DNA of 64,000 nucleotides from CAVQCJ01 sp963771835. Its GTDB lineage: Bacteria > Actinomycetota > Actinomycetes > Prado026. The position numbers were made by a program, and so were the translations under genes. Of the stretch, positions 9,360-18,728 are shown piece by piece (the stretch's first letter is position 1; every line of letters begins with the position of its first letter). The notes below the pieces were generated by a model, which searched no databases, was not told the origin of the DNA, and saw nothing but the letters and a program-made list of their open reading frames with translations. The DNA lies in the NCBI GenBank assembly GCA_963771835.1, contig CAVYVA010000006.1, forward strand, positions 1 to 64,000. Reading direction: 5' to 3'.

Positions 9360-9416
9360 CTACCGAAAGAATCGCCGTCTGAATGGGATTAGACAGCAAA
9401 TATATCGGTAGACAGC
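9360..9416 (-). promoter_or_regulatory. Repeat-rich promoter/operator region of the DUF6421 operon
   Basis: This short AT-rich island contrasts with its GC-rich surroundings. It holds an inverted repeat (CTACCGA at 9360-9366, TCGGTAG at 9405-9411), an imperfect inner palindrome at 9377-9394 (GTCTGAAT, GG, GATTAGAC), and a direct repeat TAGACAGC at 9390-9397 and 9409-9416. Its place just upstream of the DUF6421 start suggests an operator plus promoter; the bound regulator is unknown. Confidence 0.5.
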
Positions 9417-9448
9417 GATCAACAGCCAATCGCCGCGGTCCGGCGAGG

Positions 9449-9913
9449 TCAGCCGCCCTGGCGCTGAGCGGCCTCGCAGCGACGCAGCCGCGCCGTCATC
9501 ACCCGCAGCATGGAGACGGCGACCTCGGGGTACTCCTCGAGCAGGTCGTTGAACGTCCACTTGGTCAGCGCGAACGTCTCCATGCCGTCGGGCCCGGCCA
9601 CCACGTCCGCCGTCCGCGGACCGCCGTCGATGAGCGACAGCTCGCCGAAGTAGTCGCCGGGGCCGACCCGGCCGATGACGGCGCCGTCCTGCCGCACGTC
9701 GCCTGATCCGGCCAGCACCACGTGGAAGAGGACGCCCTCCTGCGAGAACGGGACGAACCCGCTGACCTTGTCCCCCTCGTGGGTGACCTCGTCACCGGCT
9801 GCGTACGTGTGCCGTACGCCGTCCTGCTGGAACCGGCCGAAGACCTTCGCCGGCAGGCCGGCGAACAGGTCGACGCTGCCGAGTGTCGACGCCAGGTCGT
9901 CGGTGGATGTCAT
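9449..9913 (-). CDS. Cyclic nucleotide-binding domain protein
   Basis: This 154-residue protein is essentially one cNMP-binding beta-roll: LFAGLPAKVFGRF at the start, the hinge AAGDEV-x3-G, and the phosphate-binding cassette with GDYFGELSLIDGGPRTADVVA. The Arg that contacts the cyclic phosphate is in the usual GGPRTA place. A final helix (LRVMTARLRR) follows but there is no helix-turn-helix, so it is not a Crp-type transcription factor on its own. It is translationally coupled to the sirtuin gene by an ATGA overlap, which hints that ligand sensing and deacylation are linked. In mycobacteria a cNMP domain is fused to an acetyltransferase opposed by a sirtuin. Confidence 0.85.
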   Translation of the reverse strand: MTSTDDLASTLGSVDLFAGLPAKVFGRFQQDGVRHTYAAGDEVTHEGDKVSGFVPFSQEGVLFHVVLAGSGDVRQDGAVIGRVGPGDYFGELSLIDGGPRTADVVAGPDGMETFALTKWTFNDLLEEYPEVAVSMLRVMTARLRRCEAAQRQGG

Positions 9914-10794
9914 GACGCCGCCCCTCTCCCCGCGTGCCGCTGATCATGGACCCGCCCAACGCCGGCGGCAAGCGTCTCGACGAGCCGGGCGAGCACCGGG
10001 CCGAGCGGTGCGTCCAGCACCAGCTCCGCGTACGGGTCCCCGCGCGTGGCGCCCAGGTTGACGATGGCCACCGGGATGCCCAGCGCCGCCGCGCGCAGCA
10101 CGAAGCGGCGGCCCGACATCACGGTCAGGGACGAGCCCAGCACCAGCAGCGCCCGCGACCGTTCGACACACGCGAAGGCCGCGGCGACCCGCGCCGGCGG
10201 GACGCTCTCGCCGAAGAAGACGACGTCCGGCTTCAGCGTCCCGCCGCAGGAGCCGCAGCCGACGACGACGAACGACGCCGTGGCCTCGTCGGGCAGCTCC
10301 AGGTCGCCATCGGGTCGGGCCGCACCCGAGCCGGGCGACCAGCCGCCGTTCGCCGCGCGCAGCCGGGCGTCCAGGTCCCGCCGGTCGGTCCGGCTGCCGC
10401 AGTCCAGGCAGACCACTCGGGACAGCGCGCCGTGCAGCTCGAGCACCGACCGGCCGCCGGCCCGCTGCTGCAGGCCGTCCACGTTCTGGGTGACGATCCC
10501 GGTGAGCAGCCCGGCCTGCTGGAGCGCGGCGACGGCGCGGTGGCCGTCGTTCGGGTGGGCCGCGGCGATCCGGCTCCAGCCGACGTGGCTGCGGGCCCAG
10601 TACCGCTGCCGTGCCGCCGCGTCCCGGGTAAAGGTCTGGTACGTCATCGGGGTGAACCGGCGGGCGGCGCCGGACGGGCCGCGGTAGTCCGGGATGCCGG
10701 ACTCGGTCGACAGCCCGGCGCCGCAGAGCACCGCGACCCCGCCCGGCCCGACCAGCCGCGCCAGGTCGTCGACCCCGCCCCGCCGCTCGTCCAC
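9910..10794 (-). CDS. Sir2 family NAD-dependent protein deacylase
   Basis: This 294-residue sirtuin has the NAD-binding CGAGLSTESGIPDYRG at residues 24-39, QNVD at 103-106, the catalytic His121 (ELHG), a structural zinc site (Cys129, Cys132, Cys181, Cys184) and the GSSLTV loop. The class is usually labelled NAD-dependent deacetylase; the acyl preference cannot be read with certainty. It begins with GTG and its stop overlaps the start of the cNMP-binding gene. The stretch to the divergent MerR/TOBE gene (10795-10937) holds no other gene. Confidence 0.9.
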   Translation of the reverse strand: MDERRGGVDDLARLVGPGGVAVLCGAGLSTESGIPDYRGPSGAARRFTPMTYQTFTRDAAARQRYWARSHVGWSRIAAAHPNDGHRAVAALQQAGLLTGIVTQNVDGLQQRAGGRSVLELHGALSRVVCLDCGSRTDRRDLDARLRAANGGWSPGSGAARPDGDLELPDEATASFVVVGCGSCGGTLKPDVVFFGESVPPARVAAAFACVERSRALLVLGSSLTVMSGRRFVLRAAALGIPVAIVNLGATRGDPYAELVLDAPLGPVLARLVETLAAGVGRVHDQRHAGRGAAS

Positions 10795-10937
10795 GCCCCC
10801 ATTCTCGGCTTCACCCCGCGAGATGTCGCTCCGAAGCGTCTCTCCGGCCCGATCTGCGTCGGTCTGCGAGGTGAAGTGCAGCCGCGGTTGCGGGATTCAG
10901 GGCTCCCTGGCTCCGCAGGTGCGGTTAGAGTCGGCGG

Positions 10938-11345
10938 GTGCCCGAGTACCGGATCAAGGAAGCGGCGGAGCTGCTGGGGGTCAGCGACGACACCCTGCGG
11001 CGCTGGGCGGACAGCGGCCGGGTCGTCACCGGCACGGACACGGCCGGCCGGCAGGTCGTCGAGGGGGTCGCGCTGGCCCGGCTCGCCGAGGAGCTCGCCG
11101 CCGGGTCCGAGCACGCAGACCGTCAGGTGGTGGTCGCGCACTCGGTCCGCAACCGGTTCACCGGCCTGGTGACCAAGGTGGTCCGGGACACGGTGATGGC
11201 CCAGGTGGAGATCCAGGCCGGCCCGCACCGCTTCGTGTCGCTGCTCAGCCGGGAGGCCGCCGACGAGCTGGGCCTGGAGCCCGGCGTGCTGGCAGTCGCC
11301 GCCGTGAAGTCCACCAACGTGTCCGTCGAGATCCCGCGACCCTGA
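10938..11345 (+). CDS. MerR-type HTH plus molybdate-binding TOBE domain regulator
   Basis: This 135-residue protein has an N-terminal MerR-like helix-turn-helix (RIKEAAELLGVSDDTLRRWADSG) and a C-terminal TOBE/Mop domain (NRFTGLVTKVVRDTVMAQVEIQAG, then SVEIPRP), the fold that binds molybdate or tungstate. It starts with GTG and is followed after 15 bases by modA. This arrangement, common in Actinomycetota, makes it the likely molybdate-responsive regulator of modABC. No operator could be picked out with confidence. Confidence 0.88.
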   Translation: MPEYRIKEAAELLGVSDDTLRRWADSGRVVTGTDTAGRQVVEGVALARLAEELAAGSEHADRQVVVAHSVRNRFTGLVTKVVRDTVMAQVEIQAGPHRFVSLLSREAADELGLEPGVLAVAAVKSTNVSVEIPRP

Positions 11346-11360
11346 GGAGCCTGACGAACC

Positions 11361-11405
11361 GTGCCACGAACCTCTGTGCCACGAACCTCTGTGCCACGAA
11401 CCTCT
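11361..11405 (+). repeat. Three tandem 15-bp repeats over the modA start
   Basis: The 15-base unit GTGCCACGAACCTCT occurs three times in a row and a fourth GTG follows at 11406. Each unit is exactly five codons, so modA has four possible in-frame GTG starts (11361, 11376, 11391, 11406). Only the signal peptide length changes with copy number. A GAGGAG site at 11345-11350 is 10 bases before the first GTG and too far from the others, which favours 11361 unless copy number has grown recently. Confidence 0.85.
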
Positions 11406-12216
11406 GTGCGCCGAACCGCCCCTGTCCTCGCCCCGCTCGGCCTGTCCGCCGCCCTGCTCGTCGGGCTGCTCGCCGGCTGCGGCTCGAGCAGCAGCGGCGG
11501 CGCCGGGTCCAGCGCGCCCGCGAGCTCGTCGGCCCCGGCGGTCACCGGGTCGATCACGGTGCTCGCCGCGTCGTCGCTCAAGGAGGCGTTCACGACGATC
11601 GGGCAGCAGTTCGAGGCCGCGAACCCGGGCGTGAAGGTGACCTTCAGCTTCGCCGCCAGCTCGGCGCTCGCGACCCAGATCACCTCCGGGTCGCCGGCCG
11701 ACGTGTTCGCGTCGGCGAGCACGAGCACCATGCAGCAGGTGGTGGACAAGGGCGGGGCGAGCAGCCCGACGAACTTCGTCAAGAACGTCATGGAGATCGC
11801 CACCCCGCCGTCGAACCCGGCGGGCGTGACCAGCGTGAACGACCTGGCCAAGTCCGTCGGTCAAGGTGGCGCTGTGCCAGTCGCAGGTGCCCTGCGGCTC
11901 GACCGCGCAGAAGGTGTTCACCAACGCCGGCATCACGGTCACGCCGGTCACCCAGGAGCCGGACGTGAAGTCGGTGCTGGCCAAGGTGACGCTGGGCGAG
12001 GTCGACGCCGGCGTCGTCTACGTCACCGACGTGCTGGCGGCCGGGACGTCGGTGCACGGCGTCCAGATCGCCGACAGCGTGAACGCGTCGACGACGTACC
12101 CGATCGCCGCGCTGACCAAGGCACCCAACGCGGCCGGGGCGGCGGCGTTCGTCGCGTACGTCCTGTCCCCGGCCGGCCAGGGCGTGCTGACCGCGGACGG
12201 GTTCCAGGCGCCATGA
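11361..12216 (+). CDS. modA: Molybdate ABC transporter substrate-binding lipoprotein ModA (one frameshift as read)
   Basis: A lipoprotein signal ends in LLAGC, followed by a Ser/Ala-rich linker and the ModA fold: SITVLAASSLKEAF, ANPGVKVTFSF, ASSALATQITSGSPADVFASA, and late YVLSPAGQGVL. These are the usual oxyanion-binding Ser/Ala loops. Near 11862 one extra G shifts the frame; the rest (CQSQVPCG through the stop at 12216) continues in the next frame, and the net length is one base over a multiple of three. The protein would be about 284 residues. It captures molybdate outside the membrane for ModBC; molybdenum is needed by the CO dehydrogenases at 42-50 kb. Confidence 0.88.
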
Positions 12217-12239
12217 CCTCGCGACGGTAACGTCCGGCC

Positions 12240-13100
12240 GTGGACAACCTGGCCGCACCCGTCCGGCTGTCGCCGGCCGAGCGGGAGCATCGGGCCGAAC
12301 GGGGCGGGTCGGCCCGCGGCACCCCGGTGCCGCTGCTCGTCCCGGCTCTGGTCGGCCTGGCGTTCCTGCTGCTCCCGCTGGTCGGGCTCGTGGTCCGCGC
12401 CCCCTGGGGCCGGCTCGGCTCGATCCTGCGAACCGAAGACGTCACGCAGGCGCTGTGGCTGTCGCTGTGGACCGCGAGCGTGGCCACGGCGACGGCCTTC
12501 GTGATCGGCGTGCCGCTGGCCTGGGTGCTGGCCCGCGGGCGGTTCCCCGGCCTGCGGTACCTGCGCGCCCTGGTCACGCTGCCGCTGGTGCTGCCGCCGG
12601 TGGTCGGCGGCGTCGCGCTGCTGCTGGCGTTCGGCCGCGAGGGCTTCGTCGGCCGGTACCTGGACCAGTGGTTCGGGCTGACGATCCCGTTCTCGCCGCT
12701 CGCCGTCGTGATGGCCGAGACCTTCGTCGCGATGCCGTTCCTGGTCATCACGGTCGAGGGTGCGCTGCGCTCGTCCGACCAGGGGTTCGAGGAGGCCGCC
12801 GCCACGCTCGGCGCGTCCAGGCTCGGGGTGCTCCGGCGGGTGACGCTGCCGCTGGTCGCGCCGTCGCTGGTCGCCGGCGGCGTCCTGTGCTGGGCCCGGG
12901 CACTGGGCGAGTTCGGCGCGACGATCACGTTCGCGGGCAGCTTCCCCGGCCGGACGCAGACCATGCCGATCCAGGTGTACTACGCGCTGGAGACGGACCC
13001 GGACGCGGCGATCGCGCTCAGCCTGGTGCTGCTGGTGGTGTCCGTCGTCGTCCTGGTCGGGCTGCGCGACTACTGGCTGCGCGGGAGCCCGACGCAGTGA
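12240..13100 (+). CDS. modB: Molybdate ABC transporter permease ModB
   Basis: This 286-residue integral membrane protein has about six helices and the binding-protein-dependent transport signature EEAAATLGASRLGVLRRVTLPL (EAA loop), which contacts the ATPase. Family-typical pieces include PLVLPPVVGGVALLLAFGR and GEFGATITFAGSFPGRTQTMP, the latter characteristic of ModB. It starts with GTG 23 bases after modA and overlaps modC by four bases (GTGA). It forms the channel for molybdate import. Confidence 0.92.
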   Translation: MDNLAAPVRLSPAEREHRAERGGSARGTPVPLLVPALVGLAFLLLPLVGLVVRAPWGRLGSILRTEDVTQALWLSLWTASVATATAFVIGVPLAWVLARGRFPGLRYLRALVTLPLVLPPVVGGVALLLAFGREGFVGRYLDQWFGLTIPFSPLAVVMAETFVAMPFLVITVEGALRSSDQGFEEAAATLGASRLGVLRRVTLPLVAPSLVAGGVLCWARALGEFGATITFAGSFPGRTQTMPIQVYYALETDPDAAIALSLVLLVVSVVVLVGLRDYWLRGSPTQ

Positions 13101-14193
13101 GCGCCCCACCGCAAGGGCTGCGGGTCGACGCGCAGGTCCGCCGCGGGTCGTTCGCGCTGGAGGTCGCGTTCGACGCGCCGCCGGGCGAGGTGGTCGGAGT
13201 GCTCGGACCCAACGGCGCGGGGAAGTCGACGCTGCTGCGCGCGCTGGCCGGGCTGACTCCGGTGAGCGCCGGCACCGTGCTCCTCGGCGAGCGGGTGCTC
13301 GACGACGCCGGCACCGGCGCGTTCGTCGAGCCCAACGCCCGTCCCGTGGGGTTCGTCTTCCAGGACTACCGGCTGTTCCCGCACCTGAGCGTCCGGGACA
13401 ACGTGGCCTTCCCGCTGCGCTCGGCCGGGCTGGGCCGCGAGGGGGCCAGGGCCGCGGCCGACCGGTGGCTCGGCCGGCTGGGGCTGGCCGACCTGGCCGA
13501 CCGGCGTCCCGGCGCGCTGTCCGGCGGTCAGGCGCAGCGGGTCGCGCTGGCCAGGGCGCTGGCCGGCGAGCCGGCGCTGCTGCTGCTGGACGAGCCGCTG
13601 TCCGCGCTGGACGCGCGCACCCGCCTGGACGTCCAGGACGAGCTGCGCCGGCACCTGTCCGCGTTCGCCGGCCCGAGCCTGCTCGTCACCCACGACCCGC
13701 TGGAGGCGCTGGTCCTGGCCGACCGCCTGCTGGTCCTCGAGGACGGGCGCATCGTGCAGGACGGCCGGCCCGGTGAGGTCGCACGGCGCCCGGCGACCGA
13801 CTACGTGGCCCGCCTGGTCGGGCTCAACCTCTACCCGGGCCGCGCCGAACGGCGCCGAGGTCGCGCTGGACCGCGGCGGCCGGTTCGTCGTCCCCGACCA
13901 CGGCGCGCACGGGCAGGTGCTCGTCGCGGTGCGCCCGTCCGCCGTCCTGGTCGCGACCACCCGGCCGGAGGGCACCAGCGCGCGCAACACGTGGCCGGGC
14001 ACCGTCGCCGGGCTGACCCTGCTGGCCGACCGCGTCCGGATCGAGGTGGACGGCCCGCCGCTACGCGCTCGTCGACGTGACACCGGCCGCCGTCGCCGAC
14101 CTGCAGCTGCGCGCGGGCGCGCCCGTCTGGCTGTCGGTCAAGGCGACCGACCTCGAGGTGTACGAGCGTTCGCCGGCTATCCCGTCACGGTGA
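13097..14193 (+). CDS. modC: Molybdate ABC transporter ATP-binding protein ModC (two frameshifts as read)
   Basis: The ATPase domain is intact: Walker A GPNGAGKST, Q-loop FVFQDYRLFPHL, signature LSGGQAQR, Walker B LLLLDEPLSALD and the switch His in LVTHD. The C-terminal TOBE (molybdate-sensing) domain is broken by single extra bases near 13846 and 14062. In the corrected frame it reads through NGAEVALDRGG, AVRPSAVLV, NTWPGTV and LSVKATDLEVYER to a stop at 14193. The span is two bases over a multiple of three, consistent with two insertions. The end overlaps the convergent gene by 17 bases. Confidence 0.88.
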
Positions 14194-15781
14194 ACCGCGC
14201 CGACACCGCGATCGACTTGTAGCCGTCGTCGGTGAGCAGCCGCACCACGTACGTGCCCGGTGGCAGCGGCCAGGAGATCGCGCCGGGGAACGTGTCCGCA
14301 CCGGGTCCGATGACCCCGCTGCCGCGGATGGCCGTGTGCGTGTACCAGTACAGGAGGTAGCCGCCGTTGCCGGCGCAGCCGGCGGGGTAGCAGCGGAACA
14401 CCCCGACCCAGTCCAGCGCCATGCCCGGCGCGTGGTCCCAGGAGACGCCGATCGGCTGGCCCACCGCGTACGTGCTGCTGTCGGTGCTGATGCTCGCGTG
14501 CGTGCCCGGCGGGTAGAGCCAGAACGGGCTGCGCGAGAGCACCTCGGACTGCGGCGAGAGCAGGAGCACGTCGTACGCCGCGGGGGCCAGCGTCGCGGTC
14601 AGCGCCCCGCCGAAGAACAGCGTCCCGTCGGTGCGGCCACGGGTGTCCAGGCTGAACACCATCGACGCCGGGCCGGTGCCGGCCAGGACCACGCCCACCC
14701 GCTCGCCCGACTGGCCCGGCGCGTGGAACGTGACGCCGAGCGACTGGCCGGTGCTGAGCCGGCGGGTCATCGGCGCGACCAGGACCGGCGAGACCGCCGG
14801 ACGGACGGCGAACGTGGAGACCACGCCGCGGTGGTCGCTGGGGTACGGGCTGAACTGGACACCGGCGTCGACGTCGCCGACCTCGCCGACCACCGTGCTG
14901 GCGAGCGTCCGGACCGGGCCGGCGTGCAGCACCCAGTCGATGCGGTCGAACACCTCGTGCGGGTCGGCCTCCGGGCTGCCCGGGGTCCAGGTGAAGCCGG
15001 GCACCGCCACCGGGTCCGGGTGCGCCTCGCGGTAGGAGTCCTTGAGCCCCGCGTCGGCGAGCGCCTTGCTGACCGGCCACACGACCGGGTACTTCACGTC
15101 GGGACGCACCTTCGCGACGGCGGCCGTCCAGTCCAGGTAGGACGGGCTGTTGAAGTCGCCGGTGAGGAAGACCGGGATGCCCCGGGCGGCCAGCGCCGGC
15201 AGCACCGTGAGCTGCGTCTGGATCGCGGGCAGCCGGACGGTCCGCTCCAGCTCGAGGACCTGCGCCCTGGTCGCGCCGTCGCGGACCGCGTACGGCCCGT
15301 ACGGGTCGGACGGCATGTGCACGTTGGCCACCGCGACCACCCGGCCGGGGGACGGCTCGACGAACACGTACACGCCGTCGCCGTCCGGCGGGTCGACGAT
15401 CGGGAAGCGGGAGATGACGTGGTCGCGCGCGCTGGAGTACCAGCCGAGCGCCTTCGCGATGACGTCGGTGTTGCGCTCGGCCTCCTGCAGGCCGACGACG
15501 TCCGCGCCGGACATCCGGATGACCCGCTCGATCCGCAGCAGGTTCTCCGGGCACCCGTCGGCCACCGGGCAGAACGTCTCCGTGCTCGGGACCAGGTCGT
15601 CGCCACCGTAGAAGATGTTCTGCGACATCACCTTGAGCGTGACCGCCGCGCCCGAGCCGCTCGCGGTCGTCGCCGGGGCGGGGCTCGCCGCCGACGCCGA
15701 AGGGGCGAGCGAGGTGGCGAGCAGGACGAGGGCGGCGGCCACGCCGAGGACGGCCGCCGGACGGTGCTGGACGGTGCGCAC
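14177..15781 (-). CDS. Secreted endonuclease/exonuclease/phosphatase family protein
   Basis: This 534-residue protein starts with a signal peptide (hydrophobic stretch residues 9-26, then ASA-type cleavage site). Its EEP catalytic domain spans about residues 48-310 with the motifs MSQNIFYGG, GLQEAE (metal-binding Glu), NVHMPSDPYG, GDFNSPS and the terminal SDHRGV. From about residue 325 there are two beta-rich repeats ending in SARFTVTG that look like substrate- or surface-binding domains. Family members cleave phosphodiesters in nucleic acids, lipids or inositol phosphates, so the substrate is open. It is a monocistronic gene with a GTG start. The 15782-16002 gap to the ligase gene shows no further gene. 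Confidence 0.85.
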   Translation of the reverse strand: MRTVQHRPAAVLGVAAALVLLATSLAPSASAASPAPATTASGSGAAVTLKVMSQNIFYGGDDLVPSTETFCPVADGCPENLLRIERVIRMSGADVVGLQEAERNTDVIAKALGWYSSARDHVISRFPIVDPPDGDGVYVFVEPSPGRVVAVANVHMPSDPYGPYAVRDGATRAQVLELERTVRLPAIQTQLTVLPALAARGIPVFLTGDFNSPSYLDWTAAVAKVRPDVKYPVVWPVSKALADAGLKDSYREAHPDPVAVPGFTWTPGSPEADPHEVFDRIDWVLHAGPVRTLASTVVGEVGDVDAGVQFSPYPSDHRGVVSTFAVRPAVSPVLVAPMTRRLSTGQSLGVTFHAPGQSGERVGVVLAGTGPASMVFSLDTRGRTDGTLFFGGALTATLAPAAYDVLLLSPQSEVLSRSPFWLYPPGTHASISTDSSTYAVGQPIGVSWDHAPGMALDWVGVFRCYPAGCAGNGGYLLYWYTHTAIRGSGVIGPGADTFPGAISWPLPPGTYVVRLLTDDGYKSIAVSARFTVTG

Positions 15782-16002
15782 GGCTGCTCCCGCTGGTCGT
15801 GACGGCCGGCCTGCCGGGCCGGCTGACTGCTCGGACAGTAACCGTCCCGGACGGCCGCGTCAGCCGCTCGGGACAAGCACCCGCCATGCGCGGGCACGGC
15901 CGAACACGCTGCGTACGGCGGCGCTCCCGGCGCGTGCAGCGGCTGCCCCGGCCGGCGTAGCGTCCGGCCCTCGCTGTCGGGGCTGGTCAGCAGAATGGGC
16001 GG

Positions 16003-17536
16003 GTGCTGCTCGCCGATGTCGCCGCCGCCTCGGCCGCCGTCGCGGCCACCTCCGCCCGGTCCCGGAAGGTCGCGCTGCTGGCGGACTGCCTGCGCGCGGC
16101 CGACCCCGGCGAGGTGGCGGTCGTGGTGGCGTACCTGTCCGGTGAGCTGCTGCAGCGCCGGACCGGTGTCGGCTGGGCGTCCCTGCGCGACCTGCCGGAG
16201 GCGGCCGCCGATCCGTCGCTCACCGTGCTCGAGGTCGACTCGGCCTTCGAGGCGATCGCGGCGCTCGGCGGGACCGGCTCGCAGGGCCGCAGGCGCGAGC
16301 TGCTGTCGGCACTGATGGCGCGCGCCACCGAGGCGGAGCAGCGCTTCCTCGGCGGCCTGGTGGCCGGCGAGCTCCGGCAGGGGGCGCTGGCCTCGCTGGT
16401 CACCGACGCGGTCGCCAGGGCTGCGGACCTGCCCGCCGACGACGTCCGGCAGGCGGTGATGCTGCGCGGCGACGTCGGTCCGGTCGCGGCCGCCGCGTTC
16501 GCCGACGGCGCCGCCGGCCTGGCCCGGTTCCGGCTCGAGGTCGGACGGCCGGTGCAGCCGATGCTGGCGCAGACCGCCGAGTCCGTCCCCGCCGCGCTGG
16601 AGCGGGTCGGCCGTGCGGCGGTCGAGTGGAAGCTCGACGGGGTACGCGTGCAGATCCACCGCACCGGCGCCGACCCGGCCGACGTCCGCGTCTTCACCCG
16701 CACGCTGGACGACATCACCGGCCGGGTGCCCGAGCTCGTCGAGGCGGCGCTGACGCTGCCGGTCCGGTCCGTCGTGCTCGACGGTGAGGCGATCGCCCTG
16801 CACGCCGGACGGCCGGCCCCGGCCGTTCCAGCAGACCGGGAGCCGGGTCGGGTCCCGTGCCGACGTGGGGAAGGCCCGCGCGCAGACGCCGCTGACGCTG
16901 TTCGTGTTCGACGTCCTGCACCTGGACGGCACGGACCTGCTGGGCGTCGCCGCCGCCGGACGCGCCGAGGTGCTCGAGCGGGTGGTCCCGCCCGGGCTGC
17001 GGGTGCCGAGGCTGGTCACCGCCGAGCCGGACGAGGCGAGCGCGTTCCTGGCCGACGCGATCGCGCGGGGGCACGAGGGCGTCGTGGTGAAGTCGCTCGA
17101 CACCCCGTACGCCGCCGGCCGCCGTGGCGTCGGCTGGCTGAAGGTCAAGCCGGTGCACACCCTCGACCTGGTGGTGCTGGCCGCCGAGTGGGGGCACGGG
17201 CGCAGGCAGGGCTGGCTGTCGAACCTGCACCTGGGCGCCCGCGACCCGGACCACGGCGGCTTCGTGATGCTGGGCAAGACGTTCAAGGGGCTCACCGACG
17301 CGATGCTGCGCGAGCAGACCGCCCAGCTGCTCGCGGTCGAGGAGTCGCGCAACCAGTGGCAGGTGTTCGTCCGGCCCGAGCTGGTCGTCGAGATCGCGTT
17401 CGACGGCGTGCAGGCCTCGCCCCGCTACCCCGGCGGCGTAGCGCTGCGGTTCGCGCGGGTGGTGCGCTACCGCCCCGACAAGCGCGCCGACGAGGCGGAC
17501 ACCATCGACGACGTCCGCGCGCTGCACATCGGCTAG
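16003..17536 (+). CDS. ATP-dependent DNA ligase, LigB-like (one frameshift as read)
   Basis: An N-terminal helical DNA-binding domain of about 200 residues is followed by the adenylation domain with the active-site Lys210 in EWKLDGVRVQ, then DGEAIAL, EGVVVKS, GWLKVKP, and an OB-fold domain (VVLAAEWGHGRRQGWLSNLHLG through PRYPGGVALRFARV). An extra base near 16808 splits the frame between GEAIALHA and DGRPRPFQQ; the span is one base over a multiple of three. The corrected length of about 510 residues fits the actinobacterial LigB group, which is accessory to the NAD-dependent LigA. GTG start. It is convergent with the DmdA-like gene, with six bases between stops. Confidence 0.88.
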
Positions 17537-17542
17537 CTCCAG

Positions 17543-18715
17543 CTAGGCGGCCGGCACCCGCTTGCCCGGGTCGAGGAACGGGATCGCGGCCGTGGTCGCG
17601 TCGACCAGCCGGCCGTCGGCGCCCTCGACCTGCAACGGCGTCCCGGGCTGGGAGAGCTCGGTCGGCAGCCACACGTAGCCGATGTTCCGCTCCATCCGCG
17701 GCGACCAGATCAGGTCGGTGACGCGGCCGACCTCGCGGCCCTCGTGCAGCGCCGGCCGTACCTCGGCGATCTCCAGGGCCAGCGGTTCGCCGGGCATCTC
17801 GATGCCCACCAGCCGGCGGCTGACGCCCTCGCTCCGGATCCGCTCCAGCGCCGCCTTGCCGATGTAGTCGGCGTCCTGCTCCTCGACCAGCCGCTCCAGC
17901 CCCATGACCTGGAACGGGTTGTCGGCGAGGGTGATGTCGGAGTTGTAGTTGAAGATGCCGGCCTCGATCCGGCGCGCCTCGCACGGGGCGATCGGCCGGA
18001 TGTCGTGCTCGGCCCCCGCGGCCATGATCGCGTCCCACAGCGCCGCGCCCTTGCTGGAGTCGGTGAGGTAGACCTCGTACCCGACCTCGCCGGTCCAGCC
18101 GGTGCGGCTGATCACCACCGGGGCGCCCGCGATCTCGGCGTCCATGGTCCAGTAGTACCTGACGTCCAGGACCGCGTCGCCGACGAGCGCGCGCATGACG
18201 TCCTTGGCCTTGGGGCCCTGCACCTGGACCGGGTGCACGTCCGGCAGCGACACCTCGACGTCCATGCCCCGCCCGGTCGCGATCCCCAGCGCGTACAGGT
18301 GGACGTCGCTGTCGGCCAGGCACAGCCAGAACGAGTCCTCGGCCCGGCGCAGCAGCACCGGGTCGTTGACGATGCCGCCGTCCGGCGCGGTGATCAGCAC
18401 GTACTTGCCCTGGCCGACGGCGCACTTGGTCAGGTCGCGGCAGGTCAGCATGTTGGTGAGCTCGAAGGCGTCCGGCCCGCTGATCTGCACGACCCGCTCG
18501 ACCCCGACGTCCCACAGCGTCACGCCGTTGAGCAGGGCCCAGTACTCGGTCACCGGGTCGTCGTAGTAGCCGGGCAGGTACATGTGGTTGTAGATGTCGT
18601 ACGCCGAGCAGCCGGCCCGCAGCGTCGACTCGAACATCGGCGACTTGCGGTACCACGGGCCGAAGTACAGCGTGCTGGACGTCGGCAGGAGCTCGGTGGA
18701 CGTGCTGGCGACCAT
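17543..18715 (-). CDS. DmdA-like aminomethyltransferase-family protein (folate-dependent demethylase)
   Basis: This 390-residue GcvT-fold protein resembles DMSP demethylase DmdA more than glycine cleavage T protein: an early YNHMYLPGYYDDP, LWDVGVERVVQISGPDA, a GGIVNDPVLLR strand, FWLCLADSDVHLYALGIA, HPVQVQGPKAKD, and SRTGWTGEVGYEVYL. Family members move a methyl group from a sulfur, oxygen or nitrogen donor to tetrahydrofolate. Whether DMSP is the substrate cannot be told, and non-DMSP relatives are common. The start has AGAGAGGG six bases upstream. A palindrome at 18729-18742 sits just upstream and the ahcY and tetR genes lie behind it on the same strand, suggesting regulated C1 metabolism. 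Confidence 0.82.
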   Translation of the reverse strand: MVASTSTELLPTSSTLYFGPWYRKSPMFESTLRAGCSAYDIYNHMYLPGYYDDPVTEYWALLNGVTLWDVGVERVVQISGPDAFELTNMLTCRDLTKCAVGQGKYVLITAPDGGIVNDPVLLRRAEDSFWLCLADSDVHLYALGIATGRGMDVEVSLPDVHPVQVQGPKAKDVMRALVGDAVLDVRYYWTMDAEIAGAPVVISRTGWTGEVGYEVYLTDSSKGAALWDAIMAAGAEHDIRPIAPCEARRIEAGIFNYNSDITLADNPFQVMGLERLVEEQDADYIGKAALERIRSEGVSRRLVGIEMPGEPLALEIAEVRPALHEGREVGRVTDLIWSPRMERNIGYVWLPTELSQPGTPLQVEGADGRLVDATTAAIPFLDPGKRVPAA

Positions 18716-18728
18716 GGCGGGCCCTCTC

